Part shown: in pieces, positions 53,301 to 64,000 of the stretch
How positions within the stretch are numbered: the stretch's first letter is position 1
Layout of the letters: every line of letters begins with the position of its first letter
Origin: Ridgeia piscesae
Lineage: Eukaryota; Annelida; Polychaeta; Sabellida; Siboglinidae
Length of the DNA stretch: 64,000 bases
NCBI GenBank assembly: GCA_025642075.2
Contig: JAODUO010001079.1
Location: forward strand, 88,356-152,355
Direction of reading: 5' to 3'
Made by a program: the position numbers and the translations under genes
Notes under the pieces: model-generated
Database searches by the model: none
Told to the model about the DNA's origin: nothing
What the model saw: the letters and a program-made list of their open reading frames with translations, nothing else

Positions 53301-55240
53301 GTGACTTACTTTTGAAAGCATATGTTTGCAGGTGATTATGCTGGTTTTGACGAGACTTGCCCTACTTGTGAATCTGGTGGCAAACCTCGTGTGATGACAC
53401 TACTGAAGGAACGTCACGGCTACAAGTGTGTCATACACATTGGGGATGGAGTCACAGACATGGAGGCTTGTCCACCCGCTGTATGTCTCACTCTCACAGT
53501 CTCTTATAGCTTCTCATTTTATCACCCTTGTCTCAGACGCTATAAAGTGCTTATTAGCAAAACATATGGTCTTTTAAAGCTATCATAAATTGAGACTACT
53601 TTTATGCTGCAATCTTGCTGTGGGACTAATTGTTTTGCTCTACAAAAAATAATGGTGTATTTATTTGATCCATGTGCATTGGAAAAATAATATACATAAA
53701 GAAATTAAATTGTAAGTAATAGCTTAAAAAATAATTCTCATACAACACAATATCCAATCCTCAGGATTACTCGAAGTGCTTCACCCTTTACTCCTGGCAG
53801 GTCTATTCAACTGAACGCCATCTCAGCTTCTCCATGAAGCATCCAGCCATATACAAATGCCCACTACTGTCCATAGCCAGGTACCCATTCACACAGCTGA
53901 GTGAACTGGAGCAGTGTAGAGTGAACTGGAGCAGTGTAGAGTGAACTGGAGCAGTGTAGAGTGAACTGGAGCAGTGTAGAATGAACTGGAGCAGTGTAGA
54001 GTGAACTGGAGCAGTGTAGAATGAACTGGAGCAGTGTAAAGTGAACTGGAGCAGTGTAGAATGAACTGGAGCAGTGTAGAGTGAACTGGAGAAGTGTCAG
54101 TGAACTGGAGCAGTGTAGAGTGAACTGGAGCAGTGTAGAATGAACTGGAGCAGTGTAAAGTGAACTGGAGCAGTGTAGAATGAACTGGAGCAGTGTAGAA
54201 TGAGCTGGAGCAGTGTAGAGTGAACTGGAGCAGTGTAGAGTGAGCTGGAGCAGTGTAGAGTGAACTGGAGCAGTGTAGAGTGAACTGAAACAGTGTAGAG
54301 TGAACTGGAGCAGTGTAGAATGAGCTGGAGCAGTGTAGAGTGAACTGGAGCAGTGTAGAGTGAACTGAAGCAGTGTAGAGTGAACTGGTGCAGTGAAGAG
54401 TGAACTGGAGCAGTGTAGAGTGAACTGGAGCAGTGTAGAGGTAACTGGAGCAGTGTAGAGTGAACAAACCTGATCAGTGTTTGCACAGCATGACTTGAAC
54501 CCGGTCCTCTTAGTCGAGAATGCGAAGCTCTAACCACTGTGCCACTGCACTACTACACTGACAGATGTTTCATACCTAGATGCTTATCTTGCTCTCTGCA
54601 CAACTCTCTCCCACCCACCATCCCTCCATCCTACCTCCATCCCTCTCTCTCCCCCTCCACCTACCTCTCCACCCTTCTCTGTGTTTCTGCTTCTTATTCC
54701 ATTCAGCTCTCTGTTTGTCTCATATGACATTCATGGTTATGTTATAATATGTACATTTTGGAAAATGCCGTCTGCCATGTTAGCTACAATGAATAATGGT
54801 ATAGTTACGGTTACAAAATTAATATAATGTATGCATTATTTATTGAAAAATTCTTATTATAAATAATTATAAGAATTTATTCTGATCACAAGTTAAACAA
54901 ACGAAGATTAGCCACTACTGTTTTTACAACTTCTTATGCTAGCCGGAATATATGGCAAAAAAACAATCTTTACTGTAGTTTTCAAAAGAAATTGTACCAA
55001 GTAAAAGGTAACATACCTAATGCAAGATTAACAGTTTCACCAGTGCAATCCACTTATGTAAACTACTACAGTCGATGAAATATTTAGAACATTAAATCTT
55101 ACTATCATAATCATGATACAATTTTTTATTTGCAGGAGGGATTTATTGGCTTTGGTGGAAACCAGGTTCGCGAGAAAGTGAAAACAGGATCGGCATGGTT
55201 TGTCACTGACTTCCAAGAACTTATCAGTGAACTGAGCTGA
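50383..55240 (+). CDS. PSPH: Phosphoserine phosphatase, five coding exons
   Basis: Exons 50383-50537, 51106-51240, 51960-52105, 53332-53480 and 55136-55240 have GT-AG introns in phases 2, 2, 1 and 0. They join to 690 nt, 229 residues plus stop. The enzyme hydrolyses L-phosphoserine to serine, the last step of serine biosynthesis, in the cytosol with Mg2+. HAD motifs: FDVDST with nucleophile Asp25 and acid/base Asp27, LITGGF (motif II, Thr where human has Ser), and GDGVTDMEACPPA (motif III). Other conserved stretches are PSLTPGIK, DYAGFDET and EGFIGFGGN. The first ATG of the exon (50383) is used; the in-frame ATG at 50401 would give 223 residues, closer to the human 225. Introns 2-4 carry transposon debris but the splice sites look intact, so the gene is probably functional. 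Confidence 0.93.
51352..51512. mobile_element. hAT-like non-autonomous fragment in PSPH intron 2
   Basis: Contains TACTTGAGTAAAAGTAACTC, AAGTAAAATTACTTTT and CTTGAAGTATAAGTAC, the repeated AAGTAAAAGTA-type motifs typical of the ends of some hAT elements, starting near a CAGAG-like end. No second end is found, so this is a fragment. Confidence 0.45.
52172..53024 (+). mobile_element. 5'-truncated Jockey-superfamily-like LINE in PSPH intron 3
   Basis: Plus-strand RT pieces NHLMYVDDLIILSPSVSGL (catalytic box as YVDD), DIKCNSMKSAML, then after a frameshift NVKYLGHFISNTL, LLRTFCYPMYTAQLWWNY and HKLHVAYNNVF, with later remnants to a TTGAATTGAATT tail at about 53011-53023. It starts inside the RT, so it is a typical 5' truncation. 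It lies in the sense orientation within the intron. Confidence 0.75.
53765..54555 (-). mobile_element. tRNA-derived SINE with internal VNTR in PSPH intron 4
   Basis: On the minus strand, 54552-54478 reads as a tRNA-like head with A box GTGGCACAGTGGTTAGAGC and B box GGGTTCAAGTC. At the other side of a 20-bp repeat array, 53900-53770 gives a SINE-like body (AGCTGTGTGAATGGGTACC, then a downstream tail). The array therefore appears to sit inside one SINE copy. The head does not fold into a good cloverleaf, so it is not a tRNA gene. Confidence 0.6.
53901..54463. repeat. 20-bp minisatellite, about 28 copies
   Basis: Unit GAGTGAACTGGAGCAGTGTA with minor variants (AATGAACTGG, AATGAGCTGG, GTAAAGTGAA). 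It runs from the SINE body into the SINE head within intron 4 of PSPH. Confidence 0.95.
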
Positions 55241-55322
55241 TGAACCACTGGATGCTTAGGGTTAATTTAACGCACGATGTTAAAGAAAAGGAGACAGCCG
55301 TCCTCGCATGCCAGTGGTCGAA

Positions 55323-55965
55323 ACTAGAGCAGAGGTAGAGAAGAGGTAGAGAGGAAGTAGAGAAGAGGTAGAGAGGAGGTAGAGAGGAGGTAGAGAAGAG
55401 GTAGAGAGGAGGTAGAGAAGAGGTAGAGAAGAGGTAGAAAAGAGGTAGAGAAGAGGTAGAGAAGAGGTAGAAAAGAGGTAGAGAGGAGTTAGAGAGGAGG
55501 TAGAGAAGAGGTAGAGAAGAGGTAGAGAGGAGGTAGAGAGGAGGTAGAGAGGAGGTAGAGAGGAGGTAGAGAAGATGTAGAGAAGAGGTAGAGATGAGGT
55601 AGAGAGGAGGTAGAGAGGAGGTAGAGAAGAGGTAGAGAAGAGGTAGAGAGGAGGTAGAGAGGAGGTAGAGAGGAGGTAGAGATGAGGTAGAGAGGAGGTA
55701 GAGAAGAGGTAGAGGAGAGGTAGAGAAGAGGTAGAGAGAGAGGAGGTAGAGATGAGGTAGAGAAGAGGTAGAGAGGAGGTAGAGAGGAGGTAGAGAGGAG
55801 GTAGAGAAGAGGTAGAGAAGAGGTAGAGAGGAGGTAGAGAGGAGGTAGAGAGGAGGTAGAGAGGAGGTAGAGAGGAGGTTGAGAAGAGGTAGAGAGGAGG
55901 TAGAGAAGAGGTAGAGAGGAGGTAGAGAGGAGGTAGAGAAGAGGTAGAGAGGAGGTAGAGAGTGA
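55323..55965. repeat. 11-bp purine-rich minisatellite, about 58 copies
   Basis: Unit GGTAGAGAGGA or GGTAGAGAAGA, all purine on the plus strand except one T per unit. It begins about 80 bp after the PSPH stop codon and so may be transcribed as 3' UTR. The Leu/Ser/Tyr/Pro-rich minus frames across it are artefacts. Confidence 0.95.
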
Positions 55966-56447
55966 CCCCTGGCGTGCAAGGATGGAGACAGCTACTTGGG
56001 GAATTCAAGCTTATGCTGCCATCTCCGGACTGTCAACAAATACAATAACTTGCAGTAAACATCCAAGTTACCCTTGTATTGTATGTGATCTGGACTAATT
56101 TAATATTTGCAATTGTGGTCATTTTATACATACAATTGTGAAGATCATGGCTACTCGTGCAACTATGATACATTAAATTAGTTTAGTTTGGTTTTAGCGG
56201 TGGCACAACAATAATATGCCAACTGTTGGCAGGCATAAAATGTTATATAAAAATGATATTATGAGCAATTATTGTGTTTTGTCCTCTACGGGGTACAGAT
56301 TGATAATTTAACCAGTAGAAGAAAGGATATCTCTGCGGAGTGGTACCCACTATAGATGTTTTAAATTTATTATTAGTGTAATATATATGCTATATTAACG
56401 ATAATGTTAAAATGAATATTAAATTATAATGAATATTAAATTATATA
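55966..56447. other. Downstream flank of PSPH
   Basis: AT-rich unique sequence. I see no canonical AATAAA close to the stop codon, so the PSPH 3' end is not located. Confidence 0.4.
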
Positions 56448-56530
56448 CAGTAAAATCTCTCTTATCCGACTGCCCCTCCAGCCCAGCAAAAGCCGTCGCT
56501 CAAGACAGGTGGTCACTTATGACAGGTTGA
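56448..56530 (+). mobile_element. Possible pogo/Tc1-type transposon end
   Basis: After a TA dinucleotide comes CAGTAAAATCTCTCTTATCC and then GGTGGTCACTTATGACAGG, which resembles terminal sequences of pogo-like elements. No matching opposite end is found, so this is tentative. Confidence 0.3.
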
Positions 56531-56550
56531 CACAAAATCATGTCGGCATA

Positions 56551-57138
56551 ATTTTGACTACAGGCATATGTGTATAATATACATAATTATGACTACAGCA
56601 TGTGTGTATAATATACACAATTATGACTGTATAGGCATGTGTGTATAATATACATAATTATGACTGTACAGGCATGTGTGTATACTATATATACATAATT
56701 ATGACTGTACAGGCATGTGTGTATACTATATATACATAATTATGACTGTACAGGCATGTGTGTATACTATATATACATAATTATGACTGTACAGGCATGT
56801 GTGTATACTATATATACATAATTATGACTGTACAGGCATGTGTGTATACTATATATACATAATTATGACTGTAAGGCATGTGTGTATACTATATATACAT
56901 AATTATGACTGTACAGGCATGTGTGTATACTATATATACATAATTATGACTGTACAGGCATGTGTGTACTATATATACATAATTATGACTGTACAGGCAT
57001 GTGTGTATACTATATATACATAATTATGACTGTACAGGCATGTGTGTATACTATATATACATAATTATGACTGTACAGGCATGTGTGTATACTATATATA
57101 CATAATTATGACTGTAAGGCATGTGTGTATAATATACA
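56551..57138. repeat. 41-bp minisatellite, about 14 copies
   Basis: The unit is GGCATGTGTGTATACTATAT followed by ATACATAATTATGACTGTACA. Edge copies are variant (TATAATATACATAATT). The YIYIIMTV-type frames are artefacts. Confidence 0.95.
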
Positions 57139-57941
57139 CAGGCAGGCAGGCATTGTATTGGCATAACGGAAAAATAAGTGATCATTAATATATTTAGGAC
57201 TATGTGGGCCCTATCAGAGAAGATACAAAAGTATTGGTTAATAGTGTATTATATTCATCATTATATTCATTACATTTCTGTCCACTGAAAATTCTTTGAG
57301 CACTGTTCACCTAAAATCATCACTTTCTGAAAAGAAAACATCTATAGTTGTCTACTTAAAGCAATTTGCTTTACTGGCTGCATTGTTCACTTTCAAACTT
57401 GTTCTGCCTGGCAAATTGAAGCAGTGAACTGGGGCTGAGCTATATTAGTATAATTTTGTGTTAATACTTGAACCAACGAAAAACGTCTTCCCAAAGCTTG
57501 GTTAAACGTTGTACTAATTTAAGAGTGCTTGCTAGAAGGGATTAGCAGGTCAGGTGAATTGCTTTCATGATCTGCTGGGCAGGGTGGACACTGGGCGGAT
57601 AGTTGACCATTACCCAGTGGATAATGTCTGCTTGCCAGTGAGGTCAGTCTTAGAGTTCTGTGTAAACCAGATTGTTGGCTGCAAAATACATCAAATAACC
57701 ATTGAACCCACTCGGCCAGACAGCAATCATTCCTGCCTGTGCTGTTTTGATTGTGGTAATCCAATTATCACGACGGAGTAATATTTGCTTAATTAAACAT
57801 TACACAATAATTCATCAGTGGATGTATGACGTGTGTGAAAAGGGATGCTGGCTGGGGGTTAGCTGGTGATTAGTTCAGAAAACCATTGAACCCGCATGGC
57901 CAGGAAGTGGCAGAGTGAGTAATAATTGAGTTTGCAATATG
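57139..57941. other. No gene recognised
   Basis: Unique sequence with a weak internal repeat: AACCATTGAACCC...GGCCAG occurs at about 57698 and 57882. Open frames are short and unconvincing. Confidence 0.4.
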
Positions 57942-58482
57942 CTGGTGTCAGATAGAATATGGACTCCCATAGAAAATGGACCCAGGGGTCCATATTCTAT
58001 TATAGAATTTGGACCTCCCTTATAGAATGTGGAACCCCTTTTAAAAAGCTGAACTATTTGGTAAAATAGTATAAAGCAGTTCATAGGTTATAACTAGAAT
58101 ATCACAACCATCATTGATAACACTTTTGTAAAAACACTTTTTATTATTGTTTACATTTACCGGTGGTAACCACCATTGCCATTACAATGTTAGTCATCTT
58201 TGACTATGAATATTGTGTGTCCTATTAACTGCTAAAATATGTGGATTGTTCCGTATTGTGGGATGGCTGAATAACAATAATAAAGAGTACTATTTACTCA
58301 TTCATTCATTTATTGTCATCTCAACATTTTCTATAGGGGGTCCATATTCTATGGCACGTATAGGATATGGATCCCCATAGAATATACCCCCGGGTCCATA
58401 TTTTATGGCGGGGTCCATATTCTATAGGGAATATGGACCTGGGGTCCATTTTCCATAGCATCCATATTCTATGTGACACTGG
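57942..58482. mobile_element. 541-bp terminal-inverted-repeat element (MITE-like)
   Basis: The left end CTGGTGTCAGATAGAATATGG and the reverse complement of the right end (CCAGTGTCACATAGAATATGG) match, and similarity continues imperfectly for about 50 bp (ATAGAAAATGGACCC, GGTCCATATTC). The motif TCCATATTCTAT recurs many times in both orientations near each end. There is no coding capacity. The flanking duplication is unclear. Confidence 0.6.
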
Positions 58483-59068
58483 CATTTGTAACGCATTCGA
58501 TGAAACATTTCAACAGTAAAAAAGTAGGCATTTGAATATTAATTCGAATGTTTATTGATCGAATGCGCTGAAAATTTAAGGCTGCATTCGAATGACATTC
58601 ACATTATTCGTTAACAAGTTTGCACATGCACGTTTGATGTGGCAGTCTCCCCATTGGGATTAACTTGTATTTTCACAGTTGAAATGTAGTAAACATTTTT
58701 TATTCCATTCTTCCAGAGTGGCAGTGTCGGATTGCAGATAAATATTGATCTTCCTGATCATTGTGTATCATTTCATGTCATCTTGATGCTGCAGTAGATC
58801 TGGTTATGATTATTATATTAGATCAAAGCTACCGCTCTGTGATTCCACGCCAGATATATTCCGTTTGCGTGTGTGTAATATTATCCCTCGGCGTAGAACC
58901 CAGATAAAATGGAACAATGCTAGTAAACATCGACAAGTCCTACACGATCACCATCCATTGACAACCTCTGTGGGATGACGAGATAATGACTATGTTTTAA
59001 AATTCATTCATGTTACTCTCTAGTACAAAGTGTTTGCAAGCATTCTGATATCGACAGTCTTAACAGTG
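58483..59068. other. Spacer before terminal minisatellite
   Basis: Unique AT-rich sequence with no supported feature. Confidence 0.45.
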
Positions 59069-62000
59069 ACCCGGGACTGGGAAGGGAGTAGGTGATCGTG
59101 TGGAGCGGTCGGGACTGGGAAGGGAGTAGGTGATCGTGTGGAGCGGTCGGGATTGGGAAGGGAGTAGGTGATCGTGTGGAGTGGTCGGGACTGGGAAGGG
59201 AGTATGTGATTCTGTGGAGCGGTCGGGACTGGGAAGGGAGTAGGTGATCGTGTGGAGTGGTCGGGACTGGGAAGGGAGTATGTGATCCTGTGGAGTGGTC
59301 GGGACTGGGAAGGGAGTAGGTGATCCTGTGGAGTGGTCGGGACTGGGAAGGGAGTAGGTGATCGTGTGGAGCGGTCGGGACTGGGAAGGGAGTAGGTGAT
59401 CGTGTGGAGCGGTCGGGACTGGGAAGGGAGTAGGTGATCGTGGAGCCAGTCGGGACTGGGAAAGATGGCGATCGTGTGGGTGTTCCGGGACTGGGAAGGA
59501 GTATGTGATCCTGTGGAGCGGTCGGGACTGGGAAGGGAGTAGGTGATCGTGTGGAAGGCGGTCGACAGGGAAAGGTAGGTGATCCGTAGATGGTCGGGAC
59601 TGGGAAGGGAAGTGGCGATCGTGTGGACGGTCGGGACTGGGAAGAAGTATGATCTGTGGGCGGTCGGGACTGGGAAGGGAGTAGGTGATCGTGTGGAGCG
59701 GTCGCGACAGGGAAGGGAGTAGGTGATCACGTGGAGCGGTCGGGACTGGGAAGGGAGTAGGTGATCGTGTGGAGCAGTCGGGACTGGGAAGGAGTAGGTC
59801 GTGTGTGGAGGTCGGGACTGGGAAGGGACGGTGATCCTGTGGAGCGGTCGGGACTGGGAAGGGAGTAGGTGATCCTGTGGAGCGGTCGGGACTGGGAAGG
59901 AAGTAGGTGATCGTGTGGAAGCGGTCGGGACTGGAAAGGTAGGTGATCGTGTGGAAGCGGTCGGGACAGGAAGGAGTAGGTGATCACGTGGAGCGGTCGG
60001 GACTGGGAGGGAGCAGGTGATCCTGTGGAGCGGTCGGGACTGGGAAGGAAGTAGGTGATGGTGTGGTCGGGACTGGGAAGGGAGAAGGTGATCGTGTGGA
60101 GCGGTCGGGACTGGGAAGGGAGTAGGTGATCGTGTGGAGCGGTCGGGACTGGGAAGGGAGTAGGTGATCGTGTGGAGCGGTCGGACTGGGAAAGGAGTAG
60201 GTGATCGTGTGGGCAGTCGGGGACTACAGAGGAAGGAGTAAGTGATCCTGTGGACGGTCGGGACTAGGAAGGGGAAGTAGGTGATCCTGTCGACGGTCGG
60301 GACTGGGAAGGGTAGGTGATCCTGTGGGGCGGACGGGACTGGGAAGGCGGTGATCTGTGGGCCCGGTCGGGACTGGGAAGGAGTAGGTGATCCTGTGTGG
60401 TGTCGGGACTGGGAAGGAGTAGGTGATCGTGTGGAGTGGTCGGGACTGGGAAGGAGTAGGTGATCGTGTGGAGGCGGTCGGGACTGGGAAGGGGAGTAGG
60501 TGATCGGGTAATGGAGCGGTCGGGACTGGGAAAGGAGTAGGTGATCGTGTGGAGCGGTCGGGACTGGAAAGGAGTAGGTGATCGTGTGGAAGCGGTCGGA
60601 CTAGGAAGGAGGGGGAGTATATGATCTTATGGAGAAAGCGGTCGGGACTGGGGAAAAGGGAGTAGGTGATCATGTGGAGCGGTCGGGACTGGGAAGGGAG
60701 CCGAGTGGCGATCCTGTGGAGCGGTAAGGACTAGGAAGGGAGTAGGTGGTGTGAAAGCGGTCGGGACTGGGAAGGGAGTAGGTGATCCTGTGGAGCGGTC
60801 GGGACTGGGAATGGAGAAGGTGATCCTGTGGAGCGGTCGGGACTGGGAAGGGAGTAGGTGATCGTGTGGAGCGGTCGGGACTGGGAAGGGAGTAGGTGAT
60901 CGTGTGGAGCGGTCGGGACTGGGAAGGGAGTAGGTGATCGTGTGGAGCGGTCGGGACTGGGAAGAGAGTAGGTGATCGTGTGGAGCGGTCGGGACTGGGA
61001 AGGGAGTAGGTGATCGTGTGGAGCGGTCGGGACTGGGAAGGGAGTAGGTGATCGTGTGGAGCGGTCGGGGCTGGGAAGGGAGTAGGTGATCACGTGGAGC
61101 GGTCCGGGACTGGGAAGGGAGTAGGTGATCGGGTGGAGCGGTCGGGACTGGGAAGGGAGTAGGTGATCGTGTGGAGCGGTCGGGACTGGGAAGGGAGTAG
61201 GTGATCGTGTGGAGCGGTCGGGACTGGGAAGGGAGTAGGTGATCCTGTGGAGCGGTCGGGACTGGGAAGGGAGTAGGTGATCGTGTGGAGTGGTCGGGAC
61301 TGGGAAGGGAGTAGGTGATCGTGTGGAGCGGTCGGACTGGGAAGGGAGTAGGTGATCGTGTGGAGCGGTCGGGACTGGGAAGGGAGTAGGTGATCGTGTG
61401 GAGCGGTCGGGACTGGGAAGGGAGTAGGTGATCGTGTGGAGTGGTCGGGACTGGGAAGGGAGTATGTGATCCTGTGGAGCGGTCGGGACTGGGAAGGGAG
61501 TAGGTGATCGTGTGGAGTGGTCGGGACTGGGAAGGGAGTAGGTGATCGTGTGGAGCGGTCGGGACAGGGAAGGGAATAGGTGATCGTGTGGAGCGGTCGG
61601 GACTGGGAAGGGAGTAGGTGATCGTGTGGAGCGGTCGGGACTGGGAAGGGAGTAGGTGATCGTGTGGAGCGGTCGGGACTGGGAAGGGAGTAGGTGATCG
61701 TGTGGAGCGGTCGGGACTGGGAAGGGAGTAGGTGATCGTGTGGAGGTCGGGACTGGGAAGGGAGTAGGTGATCGTGTGGAGCGGTCGGGACTGGGAAGGG
61801 AGTAGGTGATCCTGTGGAGCGGGCGGGTGGGAAAGGAGTAGGTGATCGGGGGAGGGTCGGGGCTGGGAGGGGGGTAGGTGATCGGTGGAGCGGTCGGACT
61901 GGGAGGGGGGAGGTGATCGTTTGGAGCGGTCGGGACTGGGGAAAGGGGGTAGGTGATCCTGTGGAGGGTCGGGACTGGGAAGGGAGTATGTGATCTTTTG

Positions 62001-64000
62001 GAGCGGTCGGGACTGGGAAGGGGGTAGGTGATCTTTTGGAGGTCGGGACGGGAAGGGAGTAGGTGATCGTTGGAGCGGTCGGGGCTGGGAAGGGAGTAGG
62101 TGATCCTGTGGAGCGGTCGGACTGGGAAGGGAGTAGGTGATCGTGTGGAGCGGGCGGGAATGGGAAGGGAGTAGGTGATCCTGTGGAGGGTCGGGACTGG
62201 GAAGGGAGTATTGATCCTGTGGAGCGTCGGGACTGGGAAGGGAGTAGGTGATCGTGGAGCGTCGGGACGGGAAGGGAGTAGGTGATCGTGTGGGCGGTCG
62301 GGACTGGGAAGGGAGTAGGTGATCTGTGGAGGTCGGGACGGGAAGGGAGTAGGGGATCTGTGGAGCGGTCGGACTGGGAAGGGAGTAGTGATCCTGTGGA
62401 GGTCGGGACTGGGAAGGGAGTAGGTGATCTTTTGGAGCGTCGGGGCGGGAAGGGAGTAGGTGATCGTGTGGAGCGGTCGGGACTGGGAAGGGAGTAGGTG
62501 ATCGTGTGGAGCGTCGGGACTGGGAAGGAGTAGGTGATCGTGTGGAGCGGTCGGGACTGGGAAGGGAGTAGGTGATCGTGTGGAGGTCGGGACTGGGAAG
62601 GGAGTAGGGGATCTGTGGAGCGTCGGACTGGGAAGGGGGTAGGTGATCCGTGGAGGGTCCGGACTGGGAAGGGATAGGGGATCGGGTGGAGCGGGCGGGA
62701 CGGGAAGGGAAGGTGATCTGTGGAGCGGTCGGAAAGGGAAGGGAGTAGGTGATCGTGTGGAGGGTCGGGACTGGGAAGGGAGTAGGTGATCGTGTGGAGT
62801 GTCGGACTGGGAAGGGAGTAGGTGATCGGGGGAGCGGTCGGGACTGGGAAGGGAGTATGTGATCGTGTGGAGCAGTCAGGACAGGGAAGGGAATAGGTGA
62901 TCGTGTGGAGCGGTCGGGACTGGGAAGGGAGTAGGTGATCCTGTGGAGCGGTCAGGACTGGGAAGGGAGTAAGTGATCGTGTGGAGCGGTCGGGACTGGG
63001 AAGGAAGTAGGTGATCGTGTGGAGCGGTCGGGACTGGGAAGGGGAGTAGGTGATCGTGTGGAGCGGTCGGGACTGGGAAGGGAGTAGGTGATCCTGTGGA
63101 GCGGTCGGGACTGGGAAGGGAGTAGTGATCCTGTGGGGGGGGCTGGGAGGGGGGTAGGTGATCTGTGGAGCAGTCGGGACGGGAAGGGGTAGGTGATCCT
63201 GTGGAGCGGTTGGGACTGGGAAGGGAGTAGTGATCTTGTGGAGCAGTCGGGACGGGAAGGGGGTAGGTGATCTTTTGGAGGTCGGGACGGGGGGAGTAGG
63301 GGATCTGTGGAGCGGTCGGGATGGGAAGGGAGTAGGTGATCTTGTGGAGGTCGGGACGGGAAGGGAGTAGGTGATCGTGTGGAGCGGTCGGGACTGGGAA
63401 GGGAGTAGGTGATCGTGTGGAGGGTCGGGACTGGGAAGGGAGTAGGGGATCTGTGGAGCGGTCGGGACTGGGAAGGAGTAGGTGATCTGTGGAGGGTCGG
63501 GACGGGAAGGGAGTAGTGATCCTGTGGAGCGGTCGGGACTGGGAAGGGAGTAGGTGATCTTTTGGAGCGTCGGGACGGGAAGGGAGTAGGTGATCGTGTG
63601 GAGCGGTCGGGACTGGGAAGGGAGTAGGTGATCGTTGGAGCGGTTGGGACTGGGAAGGAGTAGGTGATCGTGTGGAGCGTCGGGGCTGGGAAGGGGGTAG
63701 GTGATCGGGGGAGCGGTCGGGACTGGGAAGGGAGTAGGTGATCGTGTGGAGCTGTCTGGACTGGGAAGGGAGTAGGTGATCACGTGGAGCGGTCCGGACT
63801 GGGAAGGGAGTAGGTGATCGGGTGGAGCGGTCGGGACTGGGAAGGGAGCAGGTGATCGTGTGGAGCGGTCGGGACTGGGAAGGGAGTAGGTGATCGTGTG
63901 GAGTGGTCGGGACTGGGAAGGGAGTATGTGATCCTGTGGAGCGGTCGGGACTGGGAAAGGGAGTAGGGGATCTGTGGAGGGTCGGGACTGGGAAAGGGGA
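59069..64000. repeat. 38-bp minisatellite, about 130 copies, runs off the window
   Basis: The unit is GTGTGGAGCGGTCGGGACTG then GGAAGGGAGTAGGTGATC. The cleanest blocks are about 60770-61800 and 62880-63110; about 59440-60720 and 61820-63720 are full of one- to three-base gaps. None of the three minus frames of the unit contains a stop, so because 38 is not a multiple of three a 38-residue repeat reads through all frames, giving an 897-codon minus open frame (61090-63783) despite the indels. I do not regard it as a gene. Confidence 0.97.

Noticed and set aside
54478..54552. Functional tRNA gene on the minus strand
   Set aside because: A and B box-like sequences are present, but the acceptor and T stems do not pair well and SINE-like sequence follows.
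55224..56008. Leu/Ser/Tyr/Pro-rich minus frames after PSPH
   Set aside because: They are translations of the 11-bp purine repeat.
61090..63783. 897-codon minus-strand open frame as a real protein gene
   Set aside because: It is entirely composed of the 38-bp tandem unit, which has no stop in any minus frame. There is no unique start region, promoter or non-repeat domain.

Overview
This window is animal nuclear DNA: coding genes are sparse, one gene has clear GT-AG introns, and TATA boxes and AATAAA signals are present. It also carries LINE, SINE, hAT-like and LTR elements, and by my estimate about one third of it is tandem repeat. The coding exons are GC-rich and lie in AT-rich flanks. The mixture (intracellular-type serpin, GT31 glycosyltransferase, CR1-like LINE with an SGNH esterase ORF1, tRNA-derived SINE, P2X7-ballast-like fragment) suggests a marine invertebrate such as a cephalochordate or lophotrochozoan. 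The sequence alone does not fix the species.

Layout. 1-10.6 kb is mostly tandem repeat: a CGTGTG hexamer, a 30-bp minisatellite of about 4.5 kb, and a 28/56-bp minisatellite that ends about 310 bp before a serpin. 10.9-12.1 kb is an intact intronless-CDS serpin with an Arg-Cys scissile bond. 17.9-19.1 kb is an intact GT31 beta-1,3-glycosyltransferase-like gene in one coding exon. 20.0-33.8 kb is a 36/37-bp minisatellite split by a 5.56-kb CR1-like LINE; that LINE carries a nearly perfect 1.06-kb inverted duplication of its reverse transcriptase. An uninterrupted copy of the insertion site survives elsewhere in the same array. 34.1-34.5 kb holds an antisense RTE-like remnant.

36.9-43.2 kb is a 570-bp GT run followed by a complete LTR element (two 1040-bp LTRs, about 99% identical) that holds only a broken gag-like region and no pol. 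44.1-48.0 kb is a graveyard: a transposase-like gene with its centre deleted, a LINE remnant, and a P2X7-ballast-like fragment on the other strand. 49.7-55.2 kb is a five-coding-exon phosphoserine phosphatase gene whose introns hold a hAT-like fragment, a truncated LINE, and a SINE with an internal 20-bp VNTR. 55.3-64 kb is again repeat-dominated: 11-bp, 41-bp and 38-bp arrays and a terminal-inverted-repeat element.

The three intact host genes (serpin, GT31, PSPH) have no evident common pathway; they look like independent genes separated by repeats. Several indel-rich blocks inside the arrays look like imperfect consensus sequence and should be treated with care.
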